Shown piece by piece: positions 37,103-46,366 of a stretch of DNA of 64,000 nt. Position 1 is the stretch's first letter; each line of letters starts with the position of its first letter. Source of the stretch: an uncultured Alteromonadaceae bacterium (lineage in GTDB: Bacteria; Pseudomonadota; Gammaproteobacteria; Enterobacterales; Alteromonadaceae). The DNA is taken from the NCBI GenBank assembly GCA_947503265.1, contig CANNDC010000003.1:248001-312000 (forward strand). The letters run 5' to 3'. The notes under the pieces were generated by a model. That model was not told the DNA's origin, made no database searches, and saw nothing but the letters and a program-made list of their open reading frames with translations. Both the position numbers and the translations under genes were made by a program.

Positions 37103-38059
37103 TTAGGATGACGCTTCCAACTCGCTAAAAATTGATTCTATACTATCGGCAAGTTCGGTGGCTTCTAGAGTATCGTCAGATTGCTCAGTAGCAAAGTCTG
37201 GCATTAATATTTTAGGATCCAGCTCACCGGGTATTAATAGGGTTTTGCGTTCTAAGCAATTTGCGTAGGAAAACGAAGCATTAGCATAACTCACCACTAA
37301 ATCACTCGATTTAATTTTACTTAAGCGCTTTATTAGGCTGTCAGATTGATTGTCAACAAAAACCCGATGCCCTTTTTTTGTTAGCTCTTGCTCCAAATCT
37401 TCTAAGTAGGAGTAACACCTATTAACATCATTGAGCGCTAAATAAACGGTTTTATTGCCTGATGTGACCATTTCATCAGAGACTAAATGTCTAATACTAA
37501 AATCAATATCAGAAAAGCCACAACATTCCTTCAAATAGAACTCAGGGTAGCCTTTGTCAGGAATGTTTTCACTCGTCCACCATTGCGTGTGCCACTTAAA
37601 CATACCAAAAAAACTACTACGCAAATATTGAGCCTCGTTATTCACGTATTCAGGTTGCAAAGACTGGTTCTGAAGCTGCGAGAACAAAGACTGCACAGAG
37701 ATACTAATAGTGTTCCCAGCAACAGGCTCGCCAGCATCTTTCAGAAACCGTGCGAGAAAACATGGCATAAATGCCGTATCAAGATTAATGATTTGACTAA
37801 ATTTAATACCGACAATTTGTTCTGCCACCCCTAAAAATGCTTCGATAGCCAATATGATATTGTCTGGCCATTTGTCATTTTCGAGGGACATAACGTGTAT
37901 CTCAGGATCTACCAAGTTACTCAGTTCAATGCCTTCTCTATGTGTAAGGAAATGAATATTGGCGTCAGGATTGTCCCGTTTAATATGGTTTAGAGCAGCA
38001 ATACCTATGGTCGCGACGTCGCCGACTTCACGCATGCGAATAACTAAAATATTACTCAT
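37103..38059 (-). CDS. Glycosyltransferase family 9 (heptosyltransferase)-like protein
   Basis: The 318-residue protein starts ILVIRMREVGDVATIGIAAL and has HFLTHREGIELSNL, the GT9 (ADP-heptose transferase) N-terminal pattern, with a C-terminal Rossmann half (VVSYANASFSYANCLERKTLLI). It lies between pseI and pseF with a 4-base overlap to pseF, so it belongs to the Pse operon although it is not a Pse enzyme. It may add a sugar to the Pse-containing glycan; donor unknown. Confidence 0.68.
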   Translation of the reverse strand: MSNILVIRMREVGDVATIGIAALNHIKRDNPDANIHFLTHREGIELSNLVDPEIHVMSLENDKWPDNIILAIEAFLGVAEQIVGIKFSQIINLDTAFMPCFLARFLKDAGEPVAGNTISISVQSLFSQLQNQSLQPEYVNNEAQYLRSSFFGMFKWHTQWWTSENIPDKGYPEFYLKECCGFSDIDFSIRHLVSDEMVTSGNKTVYLALNDVNRCYSYLEDLEQELTKKGHRVFVDNQSDSLIKRLSKIKSSDLVVSYANASFSYANCLERKTLLIPGELDPKILMPDFATEQSDDTLEATELADSIESIFSELEASS

Positions 38060-38754
38060 TGTTCATGGTCCTGCATATACGCTTTATACATCAATTCTGC
38101 GCGTAACCAATCCTCTGGCGTATCAATATCTTGCACTAAGTGTCTTGGTAGAATGATTGGAATACTGTGTTCCGAAAATATCGCTTTGTCGGAAAGATAG
38201 TCTTGGGTTCTACCCCAATAAAACTGCCCGGCATCATGATATGCCTCCTCCAAATCCTGTGAACGCATTGCAATGGCGTTTGGGAACATGGGTGCTATTT
38301 TTTCATCTGCAATTTTCAACGAACGTTGAATAGGGAAAGCAAAGCTGGTTACAGAAAATGCAAACGCTTTGTCTCGGTTTAATTGGAGTTGAGCAATCCC
38401 TTGTTGCAAATACTTGGCTTGAAGAAAAGGCGCGGTAGCGTAGATACAACAACAATAATCTGGCGCTAAACCTGCTTTAAGCGCAAATTCAATGGCATGA
38501 TTAGTCACAGGTCGAGTGCCAATAATGTCATTTGAAAGGTGTTCTGGACGTAAAAATGGAACGTCTGCACCATGTTTTAATGCCACTTCTGCCATTTCTT
38601 CTGAGTCAGTAGAAACCCAAATTTTGTCAAAAACCTCTGATGCTTTGGCCGCTTCGATTGAGTAGGCTATGAGAGGTTTACCCGCAAAACTTTTGGTGTT
38701 TTTTGCAGGAATACGCTTGCTTCCCGAGCGAGCAGGTATTACGGCTATATTCAA
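38056..38754 (-). CDS. pseF: CMP-pseudaminic acid cytidylyltransferase PseF
   Basis: PseF activates pseudaminic acid with CTP, giving the donor used by Maf. The 232-residue protein has the cytidylyltransferase fold: IAVIPARSGSKRIPAKNTKSF at the N-terminus, STDSEEMAEVALKHGA near 48, FLRPEHLSND near 67, YATAPFLQAKYLQ near 104 and DIDTPEDWLRAE near the end. The start is TTG at 38754, overlapping the pseC TGA, with GAGG about 7 bases upstream. Confidence 0.92.
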   Translation of the reverse strand: MNIAVIPARSGSKRIPAKNTKSFAGKPLIAYSIEAAKASEVFDKIWVSTDSEEMAEVALKHGADVPFLRPEHLSNDIIGTRPVTNHAIEFALKAGLAPDYCCCIYATAPFLQAKYLQQGIAQLQLNRDKAFAFSVTSFAFPIQRSLKIADEKIAPMFPNAIAMRSQDLEEAYHDAGQFYWGRTQDYLSDKAIFSEHSIPIILPRHLVQDIDTPEDWLRAELMYKAYMQDHEQ

Positions 38755-39914
38755 ATCATTACCTCGTTTAACGCAGTAATAACGGTTTCTTGCTGTTCGC
38801 TACTAAGAGTAGGAAAGAGTGGTAATGTAATTGCTCTTTCATAAAACTGCTCAGCGTTAGGGAAATCACCTTTTTTGAAACCAAGACTTTGGTAATAAGG
38901 ATGCAGGTGCACCGGAATATAGTGAACATTGACACCGACGCCACGGGCTTTTAATTCTTGAAATACATCGGCTCTATCTTTTGAGAGCACTTCAATCATA
39001 TACAAATGCCATGCGCTTTGGGAACCTGCTTCAGTGATAGGTAAATTAACAGGGAGTTCAGCCAATTTCTGCGAATATTGCATAGCCAAGTTGTTTCTCG
39101 CTGCAATGAAACTGTCTAATTTTCTCAATTGAGAAATTCCTAGCGCAGCATGCAGATCACTTAGTCGGTAATTGTAACCCAGCTCGATTTGTTGATAATA
39201 CCAAGGCCCCTCACTAGCCCCCTTCATTTGTTGTGGGTCTCTGGTAACACCATGTTTAGCAAACAAGACGGCCCGTCTATTCAATTCTTCATTGTTGGTC
39301 ATCACAGCACCACCTTCTGCAGTGGTAATTGATTTGACAGGATGGAAGCTCAGAACACTCATATCTGAATATTGACAGCTCCCTATTTTACTCCCTTGAT
39401 ATTCGCCACCAAGTCCGTGAGCCGCGTCTTCAATTACCGAAAACTGATAGTGCTTCGCAAGTTCAGCTATGGACTTCATATCACAGCTTAATCCAGAGAA
39501 ATGCACCACAATCAATACTTTGGGTAACTTTCCGCGTTCTTCTGCAATCCGTAATTTATGTTTGAGAGATTCAATGCTGATATTACGAGTGAGTGTATCA
39601 ATATCAACAAAGTCGACTTCCGCTCCGCAATATCTAGCGCAATTAGCTGAGGCAACAAATGAATTAGGAACTGTCCAGACGAGATCCTCATCCCCAACTC
39701 CGAGAGACAAACAAGCCACATGCAACCCAGAAGTAGCACTATTTACCGCAGTTGCAAATTTGGCTCCTGTGTAACGACAAAGTGCATTCTCAAATTGGGG
39801 AACGGTTTCGCCTTGGGTGAGAAATCGATTCCTTAGAATATCGACAACCGCTTCAATATCAGAGTCATCGATAATATGCTTACCGTAAGGGATAAGATCA
39901 GGCAGCTTGCTCAT
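38751..39914 (-). CDS. pseC: UDP-4-amino-4,6-dideoxy-N-acetyl-beta-L-altrosamine transaminase PseC
   Basis: PseC is the PLP aminotransferase that adds the 4-amino group to the PseB product. The 387-residue protein has the DegT/DnrJ/EryC1 signatures: ATAVNSATSGLHVAC near 54-68, VVHFSGLSCDM, VIEDAAHGLGG near 160-170 and SFHPVKSITTAEGG with PLP lysine K194. It is 9 bases from pseB and overlaps pseF. Confidence 0.93.
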   Translation of the reverse strand: MSKLPDLIPYGKHIIDDSDIEAVVDILRNRFLTQGETVPQFENALCRYTGAKFATAVNSATSGLHVACLSLGVGDEDLVWTVPNSFVASANCARYCGAEVDFVDIDTLTRNISIESLKHKLRIAEERGKLPKVLIVVHFSGLSCDMKSIAELAKHYQFSVIEDAAHGLGGEYQGSKIGSCQYSDMSVLSFHPVKSITTAEGGAVMTNNEELNRRAVLFAKHGVTRDPQQMKGASEGPWYYQQIELGYNYRLSDLHAALGISQLRKLDSFIAARNNLAMQYSQKLAELPVNLPITEAGSQSAWHLYMIEVLSKDRADVFQELKARGVGVNVHYIPVHLHPYYQSLGFKKGDFPNAEQFYERAITLPLFPTLSSEQQETVITALNEVMI

Positions 39915-39923
39915 TGATTAATC

Positions 39924-40922
39924 CTATTGCGTTGCCTTATCGAGATCTTTAAGTTCTTCAATGGTTAAGAAATGCGGATTAGTTCCTGAATGATATTCAA
40001 ATTTGTCCTCTACCGGTTTTCCCACTTCGCCCATTTTATTCTTCCTGTAATTAATAGTCTTATCGAAAAACTGAATCGCAGGAGTAATAACATAGTGATC
40101 ATCAAACTCAATTGAATGATGAGCCATTTCTTCGGGTACCATCACTTCATGCAATTTTTCGCCTGGCCGGATACCGATGAGTTTATGTTCTCGACTGCCA
40201 CTCATTGCTTCAACTAAATCAAGAATTCGAATAGATGGAATTTTCGGAACAAAAATTTCTCCGCCCTGCATACGTTGAAAGTTTTTAATTACAAACTGCA
40301 CACCTTCATCCAACGTAATCCAAAACCGAGTCATTTCATCATGAGTAACAGGTAGCTTGGTTTTTCCTTCGGCCAATAAATTCCGGTAGAAGGGCACAAC
40401 CGAGCCGCGAGAGCCGACAACATTGCCGTATCGCACAACAGCGAATCTGGGTCCTGACGCCCCTGATATATTGTTTGCGGCAACAAAAAGTTTGTCTGAC
40501 GCAAGCTTAGTTGCACCATATAAATTGACGGGATTTGCGGCTTTATCTGTAGACAGAGCGATAACTCGTCTTACGTTAGTTTGAATGGCAGCATCAATTA
40601 CGTTTTGCGCGCCATTAATATTTGTTTTGATACATTCATTGGGATTGTATTCAGCTGCAGGAACTTGCTTTAGCGCTGCCGCATGCACCACGTAATCTAC
40701 GTCTTTCATGGCAGAGCACATTCTTTCTTTGTCTCTTACATCACCAATAAAATAGCGCATACAACTGGCATCAAATTCCTGTTGCATTTCAAACTGTTTG
40801 AGTTCATCTCTTGAATAAATAATTAACTTTTTAGGCTTGTCATTTTTCAGTAAATGCGACACAAACCTTTTGCCAAAAGAGCCTGTACCACCGGTAATCA
40901 AAATACTTTTATTTTCAAACAT
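39924..40922 (-). CDS. pseB: UDP-N-acetylglucosamine 4,6-dehydratase (inverting) PseB
   Basis: PseB starts pseudaminic acid synthesis by dehydrating and epimerising UDP-GlcNAc. The 332-residue SDR protein has the NAD(P)-binding GGTGSFG (11-17), STDKAANP with the catalytic D126/K127 pair, and the YGATK motif (Y135, K139). Length and C-terminal sequence match PseB/FlaA1. It is the first gene of the minus island arm. No strong promoter was recognised in the 147-base gap before it, so read-through from the fliD-fliS-fliT operon is possible. Confidence 0.94.
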   Translation of the reverse strand: MFENKSILITGGTGSFGKRFVSHLLKNDKPKKLIIYSRDELKQFEMQQEFDASCMRYFIGDVRDKERMCSAMKDVDYVVHAAALKQVPAAEYNPNECIKTNINGAQNVIDAAIQTNVRRVIALSTDKAANPVNLYGATKLASDKLFVAANNISGASGPRFAVVRYGNVVGSRGSVVPFYRNLLAEGKTKLPVTHDEMTRFWITLDEGVQFVIKNFQRMQGGEIFVPKIPSIRILDLVEAMSGSREHKLIGIRPGEKLHEVMVPEEMAHHSIEFDDHYVITPAIQFFDKTINYRKNKMGEVGKPVEDKFEYHSGTNPHFLTIEELKDLDKATQ

Positions 40923-41069
40923 AGTTCAAGTCTACCTATCTACTGACGACGCAATAACGTTCTAACCATCGCTACTATAGCGAATAGCGCAAGTTATATT
41001 TCAGTAACACAAAGCAATTATTATTCCCAATCGCAAATGAGTATATTCGGGAATGATAAAAACATCACT

Positions 41070-41378
41070 TCATTTGTATTTGTTAACTGCCTTTTGTCCT
41101 CTCAATAGTCCAGAAAGCTGGACAAGAGAGGCGTTGAGTTTGTCTGAGACAATTTCGGTTAAATGAGTATTGACGGGGATTTCGCACTCAGCGAACGATT
41201 TTTTATCCTCTTCACTGAGAGACGCTAGGTGAGCACTAATGTATTCATCCCTCAACTCAATCAATTTACGTAGGTATTTATCATCGAGTTCATCTGATGA
41301 GAGAAGTGCAAGCAATTCTTGGTTAATTTCAGTGAGTTTTGGTGGCGTTTTTGAATGATTGAGATTAAATTTCTTCAC
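41070..41378 (-). CDS. FliT-like flagellar export chaperone (putative)
   Basis: The 102-residue, highly charged helical protein lies directly after fliS (4-base overlap) where fliT or a functional analogue is normally found. FliT binds the FliD cap protein and the export ATPase complex. Sequence of this group is weakly conserved and no signature motif can be quoted, so the call rests on position, size and helical composition. Confidence 0.6.
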   Translation of the reverse strand: MKKFNLNHSKTPPKLTEINQELLALLSSDELDDKYLRKLIELRDEYISAHLASLSEEDKKSFAECEIPVNTHLTEIVSDKLNASLVQLSGLLRGQKAVNKYK

Positions 41379-41806
41379 ACTACCGCTTGGCGTTTTTGCC
41401 TCTGTGCTTCATAAGCCTCTTGCTTAGACTCTTCAGGAATACTCGCCCAGGCGGCCTTAATGGGTAGCAAAAGGTTAATCACTTCATCCATGATTTTCAA
41501 GTCATTCTGAATATTAGCATCAGTCACACGTTGGATCATGTAATCATAGAGTGCAAACAAGTTTTCTGAAACCTCACTTTTCACTTCCATATCTAGGGTA
41601 TCGCGCAAATTCATTAAAATAGCTGACACTCTTGATAAGTGATCGGATTTACCTTCAAAATCCTTGCGCTCAATACAGCCCTTTCCATAGGCCATTCTGT
41701 CTAATGCTCCTTGCATAAGCATCAAAGTAATCTTATGAGGATCCGCTGACGCGATTTCCTGTTTCAAATTCCCTTTCTTGTATGCGTTGATACCTTTAAG
41801 TGCCAT
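41375..41806 (-). CDS. fliS: Flagellin export chaperone FliS
   Basis: FliS binds the C-terminal helix of flagellin and prevents premature assembly. The 143-residue protein has the typical start (INAYKKGNLKQEIASADPHKITLMLMQGALDRM), a SAILMNLRDTLDMEV segment and LFALYDYMIQRV near residue 85, as in the four-helix FliS family. AGGAGT precedes the ATG. It lies between fliD and the fliT-like gene. Confidence 0.95.
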   Translation of the reverse strand: MALKGINAYKKGNLKQEIASADPHKITLMLMQGALDRMAYGKGCIERKDFEGKSDHLSRVSAILMNLRDTLDMEVKSEVSENLFALYDYMIQRVTDANIQNDLKIMDEVINLLLPIKAAWASIPEESKQEAYEAQRQKRQAVV

Positions 41807-41818
41807 AGTTTACTACTC

Positions 41819-43282
41819 CTATCCTTGCCCTAGCGAAGCAAGTAATGCGCTACCGGTTTGATTTAATCTAGCCACGGTCTGGTCTAGATTTAGATATTTA
41901 TCTCTTAAAATTTGTTCAAAACTTAGCATTCTCAGTTCAAACCGCTCTCGTTCATCTGCTAATTGATCTTTCTCATCTTTTGCCGCTTGCTCTCTGCTCG
42001 CTAACAACCCGCTGAAAGTAGTGTACTCTTTAGTGTAGTCGTAAAGTCTCGCAGCAATACCTTCATCTTCATCTGTGAATAACGCTGCAATATCATCAAA
42101 GTTATCTTCTAGAGCATCTTTCAGCCTATCTTCGCCACTACCAAACCCAAATTCATCTGTTGAACTAATTTCCAGTTTGCCCTCATCGTTCAATTCAACA
42201 CCAATAGCAAACAGACCACCCAAGGCAGAAGAACTTACATTTGAACCTATGATAGAAGACAAGCCTTGTGTAATTCCTCTGGCCATAAAGTCGCCTGCTA
42301 ACGCGCCGTCTTCTTCCAGCTCTGATTGTCCGTATCGCGTTAACTTATCAATTTCACTCGCCACAGAATTAAAGTTGTCCACAAAATCACGGATCTTCTT
42401 ATCCAAACCTTCGGTGTCGAAACCAATATTTAGCGTAGAAGTTTGAAATTCACCAATAGAATCAAGGGAAGAAAGTGCTTTTGCTTCAAACGCTACGCTA
42501 GAAATCGTGTTTTCGAATTCGTTGGTGGAAGATTCAACTGCAATACCATCAATAGTTGCCTGGGCATTGAGTGCGGAAACAACAGGAGTAAGGAGTGTCG
42601 CAGTCTCTGTGGAGTCTGTTGTAGCTACTCTATCAAGTTCAGTATTTGCGGGGTTGTCGTTGACTACGACCAAATCATTGCCATCACCAGTTGTTGAGGA
42701 GGAAAAAACAAGTTTAGCCCCGCCATCAACTGTCCCTGTATCAATGATACTGGCAGTCACGCCAAAATTATCCTCAGAACTATTGATGGCATTGCTAAGT
42801 TGTTGCAATGTCATACCAGCGGACACGGCAATATCAAAGCTGTCGCCTGTATTGTCAATTTTGAAGGTTAAATTACCGGAACCCGAGCTCAGTACGGTAT
42901 CTGTTGAATCTGAAAACCCGCCAGCCGATGCATCTGCTGTTTCGATTCGGCTTCCACTTGCCAAACGAGTAATAGCAATTTGATATTCGCCTTTTACCGC
43001 GCTATTCGCAGCCTCCGCTGTAAAGGGTTCATTGTTTTCATCGGGATTAGTAATCGCAGGATCCCTACCCTGCAATTTAGTGTCGCTGCGCAACTCATCG
43101 ACAGAATCGAGGAAATCACTCAATTTTGATTTAAGGGCACCAACACCTGATATCTCTGCGTCAAGAGACTCTTCTTTTTCATCGAGGCGAGCTTGTTTGG
43201 GTGCTCGTTCTGCACTAATCAATTGCGTGACTAAGTCGTCAAGCGCTAGACCAGACCCCACACCCAATGATTGAATTGTCAT
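41819..43282 (-). CDS. fliD: Flagellar filament cap protein FliD
   Basis: FliD forms the pentameric cap at the filament tip that guides flagellin assembly. The 487-residue protein has the FliD_N segment at the start (GVGSGLALDDLVTQLISAERAPKQARL spans residues ~6-32), a long beta-rich middle with a flagellin-IN-type motif (ITRLASGSRIETA; AISVAG-like repeat), and FliD_C with coiled-coil C-terminus (MLSFEQILRDKYLNLDQTVARLNQ). It follows flaG by 53 bases. Confidence 0.95.
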   Translation of the reverse strand: MTIQSLGVGSGLALDDLVTQLISAERAPKQARLDEKEESLDAEISGVGALKSKLSDFLDSVDELRSDTKLQGRDPAITNPDENNEPFTAEAANSAVKGEYQIAITRLASGSRIETADASAGGFSDSTDTVLSSGSGNLTFKIDNTGDSFDIAVSAGMTLQQLSNAINSSEDNFGVTASIIDTGTVDGGAKLVFSSSTTGDGNDLVVVNDNPANTELDRVATTDSTETATLLTPVVSALNAQATIDGIAVESSTNEFENTISSVAFEAKALSSLDSIGEFQTSTLNIGFDTEGLDKKIRDFVDNFNSVASEIDKLTRYGQSELEEDGALAGDFMARGITQGLSSIIGSNVSSSALGGLFAIGVELNDEGKLEISSTDEFGFGSGEDRLKDALEDNFDDIAALFTDEDEGIAARLYDYTKEYTTFSGLLASREQAAKDEKDQLADERERFELRMLSFEQILRDKYLNLDQTVARLNQTGSALLASLGQG

Positions 43283-43335
43283 AACAAAACCTCTTGTACC
43301 TGTAATTAACCCTGATATGAGGCTTTTTTAGTCAG

Positions 43336-43761
43336 CTAAGCTTGTCTACTAAACAAAACTCCCACTGCTGTTCCCACATCATTTTGTAACTCTTTTAGAC
43401 GCTCCGACAACGCGAGCACTTCTTCCGAGGGTATTTGACGAATAATTTCGCCTGACTCGGAATCAGTCACTTTGACGACCGATCTGTCACTTTTCTCATC
43501 GATTGAGAAGTTTAAATCACGATTACGTGCTTGTACGAAATCGCTTATTTCGTCAACTGCGCTTTCAATTTCGCCTAAACCTACCTCTTGGACACTCCTG
43601 TTATCGGCTCGTTCAAGAATTTCTTGACTGCTTTGGCTTGCTGATACGTCCTGTTTTTGCCGTTCTAAGTTGTCTTGCTCAAGTTCTTTAGACGAAGACA
43701 CTTGCCTTGTGTTTTCTTGCACAGCAATATTCTGGCCAGTTTGTGAAAAGTTAATATCCAT
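43336..43761 (-). CDS. flaG: FlaG family flagellar protein
   Basis: FlaG proteins influence filament length in polar-flagellated bacteria. The 141-residue protein has a low-complexity, glutamine/serine-rich N-terminus and a conserved C-terminal FlaG region (LNFSIDEKSDRSVVKVTDSESGEIIRQIPSEEVLALSERL, residues ~87-126). A strong GGAGG site precedes the ATG. The normal order flagellin-flaG-fliD-fliS is kept, although a terminator separates it from the flagellin upstream. Confidence 0.93.
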   Translation of the reverse strand: MDINFSQTGQNIAVQENTRQVSSSKELEQDNLERQKQDVSASQSSQEILERADNRSVQEVGLGEIESAVDEISDFVQARNRDLNFSIDEKSDRSVVKVTDSESGEIIRQIPSEEVLALSERLKELQNDVGTAVGVLFSRQA

Positions 43762-43778
43762 CTTTCACCTCCAATCTC

Positions 43779-43818
43779 AAAAAAAAAACTAGCCACCTTA
43801 CTTAACAAGTATAGTGGC
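43779..43818 (-). terminator. Rho-independent terminator after flagellin copy 1
   Basis: On the minus strand a hairpin (GCCAC ... GTGGC with an inner TACTT/AAGTA stem) is followed by ten T. It lies 45 bases after the flagellin stop and just before the flaG ribosome binding site, so flaG-fliD must depend on read-through or an unrecognised promoter. Confidence 0.85.
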
Positions 43819-43862
43819 CGTGTCAAAAACTTCCCTGATTTATATAATAGATCGTGTTTCTA

Positions 43863-44687
43863 TTAACCTAATAATGACAACGCCGCCTGCGGACGCTGAT
43901 TTGCCTGACTTAAAACCGATAAAGACGCCTGTTGAATAATCTGGTTTCTAGTCAATTCCGCCGTTTCGGATGCAAAGTCTGTATCTCTGATACGTGAACG
44001 TGCACCTTCAACATTCTCGGAAATATTACTAAGGTTACGAATTGTAGATTGGAAACGGTTTTGCAATGCACCTAAATCTGCACGAGCCGCACCTATGGTT
44101 GAAATAGCTGTCGTAATAGAAGTTAATGCCGCAGAAGCAGTTGCAATAGAAGCGACGGATAAATTGGCTAAACTAAGACCAGAAGCACCGTATCCACCAG
44201 AGCGAGACAAGTTTACAGATATAGTTTGCCCACCATTTGCACCTACTAGAAATGCTGCTGAAAATGTCCCGTCAAGAATATCCACACCAGCAAATTGGCT
44301 TGTAGTAGAGATTCGTGAAATTTCAGTTTTCAAAGCCGATACTTCTTTTTGCAGTGCGGTTCTATCAGCAGACGTATTGATACCATTTTGAGATTGCACC
44401 GCTAGTGTTCTAATTCGTTGCAATGAATTAGTTACTTCGCCTAATGCACCCTCAGCAGTTTGTGCCAAGGAAATCGCATCGTTTGCGTTTCTTACCGCCT
44501 GATTCAAGCCTTGCACCTGAGTAGTTAGTCGGTCAGAAATCTGCAAGCCGGCTGCATCATCTGCTGCACGGTTGATTCTAAAACCCGAAGAAAGTCGTTC
44601 AAATGACGTGTTCAACGCTTGTCCAGAACTGAACAAGTTGCGCTGGGCATTCAATGACGACACATTTGTATTTACAAATAATGACAT
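43863..44687 (-). CDS. Flagellin, copy 1 (fliD-proximal)
   Basis: Filament subunit of 274 residues. The ATG at 44687 ([13 protein letters not shown]) with AGGAGGTAATA upstream is preferred to an ORF start 30 bases earlier. It has N-terminal D0/D1 ([27 protein letters not shown]) and C-terminal D1/D0 ([24 protein letters not shown]), with a short S/T/G/A-rich centre (residues ~165-205) that could carry O-linked Pse. It is most similar to copy 4 (shared [15 protein letters not shown] and TTSQFAGV segments). A perfect sigma28 promoter lies at 44858-44884, leaving a leader of about 160 bases, and it has its own terminator. Confidence 0.96.
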   Translation of the reverse strand: MSLFVNTNVSSLNAQRNLFSSGQALNTSFERLSSGFRINRAADDAAGLQISDRLTTQVQGLNQAVRNANDAISLAQTAEGALGEVTNSLQRIRTLAVQSQNGINTSADRTALQKEVSALKTEISRISTTSQFAGVDILDGTFSAAFLVGANGGQTISVNLSRSGGYGASGLSLANLSVASIATASAALTSITTAISTIGAARADLGALQNRFQSTIRNLSNISENVEGARSRIRDTDFASETAELTRNQIIQQASLSVLSQANQRPQAALSLLG

Positions 44688-44857
44688 TATTACCTCCTGA
44701 GAACCAAAAAGCGGCAATCTTTTTCCGCTATTTAATTCGCCTCAAATTCAGCCTTTTGAAATTGCTTCCATAAGACCGCCTCACTTTAATTAAAGCTGGA
44801 TACCTCTATCCATCTTCAAAATAAAAATTCTATAGTTAGAATTCCCCTCGACTAATG

Positions 44858-44884
44858 TTATCGGCACCTTCTTTAGAAACTTTA
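44858..44884 (-). promoter_or_regulatory. Sigma28 (FliA) promoter of flagellin copy 1
   Basis: On the minus strand TAAAGTTT-N11-GCCGATAA is a perfect match in both elements and spacing. It lies about 170 bases upstream of the ATG at 44687. Confidence 0.95.
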
Positions 44885-45052
44885 ATTTTTTTAATATTTT
44901 TAAATTATTGTTTTTATTGATTTTTTTATTTTAAATAAGATTAATTTGAGATTTATTAAGGCTTGCAGTAGCAGGATTCAAATAGGTATTTGGATTAATA
45001 CGAGTGTATTGTGACTATGAATTTCATAGGCTTTTTGATAATTCGAATTTGT

Positions 45053-45068
45053 TGGCACGGGCTGTGCT
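45053..45068 (+). promoter_or_regulatory. Candidate sigma54 promoter on the opposite strand between flagellins 1 and 2
   Basis: The plus strand reads TGGCACG-GGCT-GTGCT: GG and GC are 10 bases apart and only one consensus base differs (T to G in TTGC). It points away from flagellin copy 1 and toward the 3' UTR and antisense strand of copy 2. A match this good is expected about once by chance in a window this size, so it is only a candidate. Confidence 0.4.
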
Positions 45069-45117
45069 AAGTAAAATCAGACGCGAGAATATGTAGTCAA
45101 ATTATTTGATACTGGAT

Positions 45118-45144
45118 AAAAAAAGCCAGGTCAAATGACCTGGC
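45118..45144 (-). terminator. Rho-independent terminator after flagellin copy 2
   Basis: On the minus strand a perfect 9-bp stem (GCCAGGTCA / TGACCTGGC) is followed by seven T. It lies about 210 bases after the copy 2 stop, so the transcript has a long 3' UTR. A second stem-loop (45149-45172) sits 4 bases upstream of it. Confidence 0.92.
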
Positions 45145-45148
45145 CAAC

Positions 45149-45172
45149 TTGCTCACGTTAGGAGAAGAGCAA
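45149..45172 (-). other. 3' UTR stem-loop of flagellin copy 2 with anti-Shine-Dalgarno loop
   Basis: A perfect 6-bp stem TTGCTC/GAGCAA encloses a 12-base loop. In the flagellin mRNA direction the loop reads TTCTCCTAACGT, complementary over 11 bases to the ribosome binding site of flagellin copy 3 (47513-47523). A hairpin with the same loop core lies in the same place after flagellin copy 4. RNA function is inferred. Confidence 0.6.
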
Positions 45173-45357
45173 ATACTGTTTCTGTCCGGCTGGCAGGGTT
45201 AGAGAATGAATACTGGCCTCTCAACCAAACTTCTACACTCTCGGTCCTGTTAGTCGGCGTTTTAATTCCATCCTTGGGCATCGCCGACAAAGTTCTCCTT
45301 GAACTATGCTAGGGTTGGCCTCTCATCTCCTACCCTCTAAAATTTGATTCACTTTCA

Positions 45358-46188
45358 TTACCCTCCTAACAATTGCAATGCAGCTTGTGGTCTTTGGTTG
45401 GCTTGTGAAAGTACTGTCAAACTTGCCTGTTGAATAATTTGGTAACGGGTCAAACTTGCCGTTTCTGTGGCAAAATCTGTGTCACGTATACGTGATCTTG
45501 CCGCAGATACATTTTCTGATATGTTGCTTAGATTTCGAATGGTGGACTGAAAACGGTTTTGAATTGCCCCTAAATCTGCACGTTTCGCATCAATAATCGA
45601 AATAGCTTGAGATACGATTGTCATTGCGGCGGAAGCCTGGGCTTCAGTTACGATTGAAACATTTGCGCCGTTAAATAACCCTGAGGCTCCAAATCCACCT
45701 GATCGAGATATATTAACACTAATGGTTTGTCCGGCATTTGCGCCAACCAAAAACCGAGATGAATAAAATCCATCAAGGATGTTAACTCCACCAAATTGGC
45801 TATATGACGCAATCCTGCTTATTTCAGTCTTTAAGGCTGACACTTCTTTTTGTAGTGCAAGTCTATCTGCTGAGCTATTGATACCATTTTGAGATTGTAC
45901 CGCTAGCACCCGAATACGCTGCAATGCGACAGTCGTCTCGGCTAGCGCACCTTCCGCTGTCTGGGCAAGAGAAATACCGTCATTTGCATTTCTAACCGCC
46001 ATATCCAATCCCAATATTTGAGTAGTTAGACGATTCGATATTTGAAGGCCGGCAGCATCATCTTTTGCTCCGTTGATACGAAACCCTGAAGATAATCTTT
46101 CGAAAGCGGTACTCAAACCAATATTGGTATTGAATAGCTGCCTTTTGGCGTTGATTGATGAAATGTTTGTATTCACAAAAAGAGACAT
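45358..46188 (-). CDS. Flagellin, copy 2
   Basis: Filament subunit of 276 residues starting [13 protein letters not shown], with AGGAGG before the ATG. D0/D1 helices are intact ([48 protein letters not shown]; end QAALQLLGG). Together with copy 3 it forms a subfamily marked by [32 protein letters not shown] and [14 protein letters not shown], distinct from copies 1 and 4. The central region has a LFNGANVS insert compared with copies 1/4. Only a weak sigma28 candidate (46367-46394) is seen upstream. The 3' UTR contains a stem-loop and terminator. Confidence 0.95.
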   Translation of the reverse strand: MSLFVNTNISSINAKRQLFNTNIGLSTAFERLSSGFRINGAKDDAAGLQISNRLTTQILGLDMAVRNANDGISLAQTAEGALAETTVALQRIRVLAVQSQNGINSSADRLALQKEVSALKTEISRIASYSQFGGVNILDGFYSSRFLVGANAGQTISVNISRSGGFGASGLFNGANVSIVTEAQASAAMTIVSQAISIIDAKRADLGAIQNRFQSTIRNLSNISENVSAARSRIRDTDFATETASLTRYQIIQQASLTVLSQANQRPQAALQLLGG

Positions 46189-46366
46189 ACACTGTCCTCC
46201 TATACCCTAACTTTCTAATTGAAACTGTTTAAACTAACAGCTCACTAATTTAGTCGTTAACATAATTGGTATACTTTGTGCTTATACATAGTGTCAGTTG
46301 TTTTTTTGACTGACCTTTTGCATCACAATTGATTGCAAAATGAGTACAAAGCTAGAGCGAAAGCTC

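Noticed and set aside
44688..45357. 670-base gap between flagellins 1 and 2 examined for a missed gene
   Set aside because: No open frame with a start and ribosome binding site on either strand; contents are the sigma28 promoter, terminator, stem-loop and sigma54 candidate listed as features.
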